NCBI GenBank assembly: GCA_028287605.1 | Contig: JAQBPI010000223.1 | Location: forward strand, 1 to 5,241 | DNA length: 5,241 nt | Direction of reading: 5' to 3' | DNA from: Chloroflexota bacterium | Lineage (GTDB): Bacteria > Chloroflexota > Dormibacteria > Aeolococcales > Aeolococcaceae | Shown here: in pieces, positions 5,144 to 5,241 of the stretch | Layout: the number at the start of each line of letters is the position of its first letter | Numbering within the stretch: position 1 is the first letter of the stretch | Translations under genes and position numbers: made by a program | The notes under the pieces: generated by a model | Database searches by the model: none | Told to the model about the DNA's origin: nothing | Seen by the model: only the letters and a program-made list of their open reading frames with translations

Positions 5144-5241
5144 ATGGACGAGAGACAACCCAAGCCGTCCGGACGCCCCCAGGAGTTCACCGATCTCGTC
5201 AGCGAGCTCGGCGACCTGGTCGAGACCCTCGGTCTCGAGGA
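5144..5241 (+). CDS. Start of an unidentified gene, cut by the right edge
   Basis: An ATG at 5144 opens a frame that stays open to the end of the window, giving 32 full codons and part of a 33rd. The peptide begins MDERQPKPSGRPQEF and continues into an acidic amphipathic helix with Leu/Val every three to four residues (TDLVSELGDLVETLGLE). Codon third positions are mostly G or C, as in the neighbouring genes, and a possible promoter box precedes it at leaderless distance. The start is soluble-looking, with no signal peptide. The product cannot be named from this much sequence. Confidence 0.5.
   Translation, partial: MDERQPKPSGRPQEFTDLVSELGDLVETLGLE

Overview
The window is very GC-rich, with strong G/C preference at third codon positions, several GTG starts and few Shine-Dalgarno sequences. 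This suits a high-GC actinobacterial or Chloroflexota/Dormibacterota-type soil bacterium. Which of these it is cannot be settled from the window; the TadE-like and TIG-domain genes occur in all of them. I see no mobile element, CRISPR array, tRNA or rRNA.

Layout, left to right. (1) The 3' end of an ABC-F type ATPase gene (+) enters from the left edge. (2) A convergent minus-strand gene encodes a small surface protein with a probable Ig-like segment held between two hydrophobic helices. (3) Divergent from it is hpt, a hypoxanthine(-guanine) phosphoribosyltransferase of purine salvage. A ten-helix EamA/DMT-family transporter overlaps its 3' end. (4) A non-coding stretch of about 175 bases holds phased short direct repeats and a small hairpin. 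(5) A tight two-gene unit follows: a TadE-like pseudopilin, then, 4 bases later, a membrane protein with an extracellular IPT/TIG-like domain, one membrane helix and a cytoplasmic Cys4 'FCS-type' zinc-finger-like motif. (6) A minus-strand eight-helix membrane protein of unknown function overlaps the zinc-finger gene tail to tail. (7) Divergent from it, the first 32 codons of another gene run off the right edge.

How they fit together: hpt and the transporter probably form one transcription unit, and the TadE-like and TIG/zinc-finger genes another, likely concerned with a cell-envelope filament or its assembly. The other genes are isolated on alternating strands. The most interesting item is the TIG-TM-zinc-finger protein coupled to an orphan TadE. 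Second is a recurring TAnnnT box placed 7 to 11 bases before start codons, which suggests leaderless or near-leaderless transcripts.
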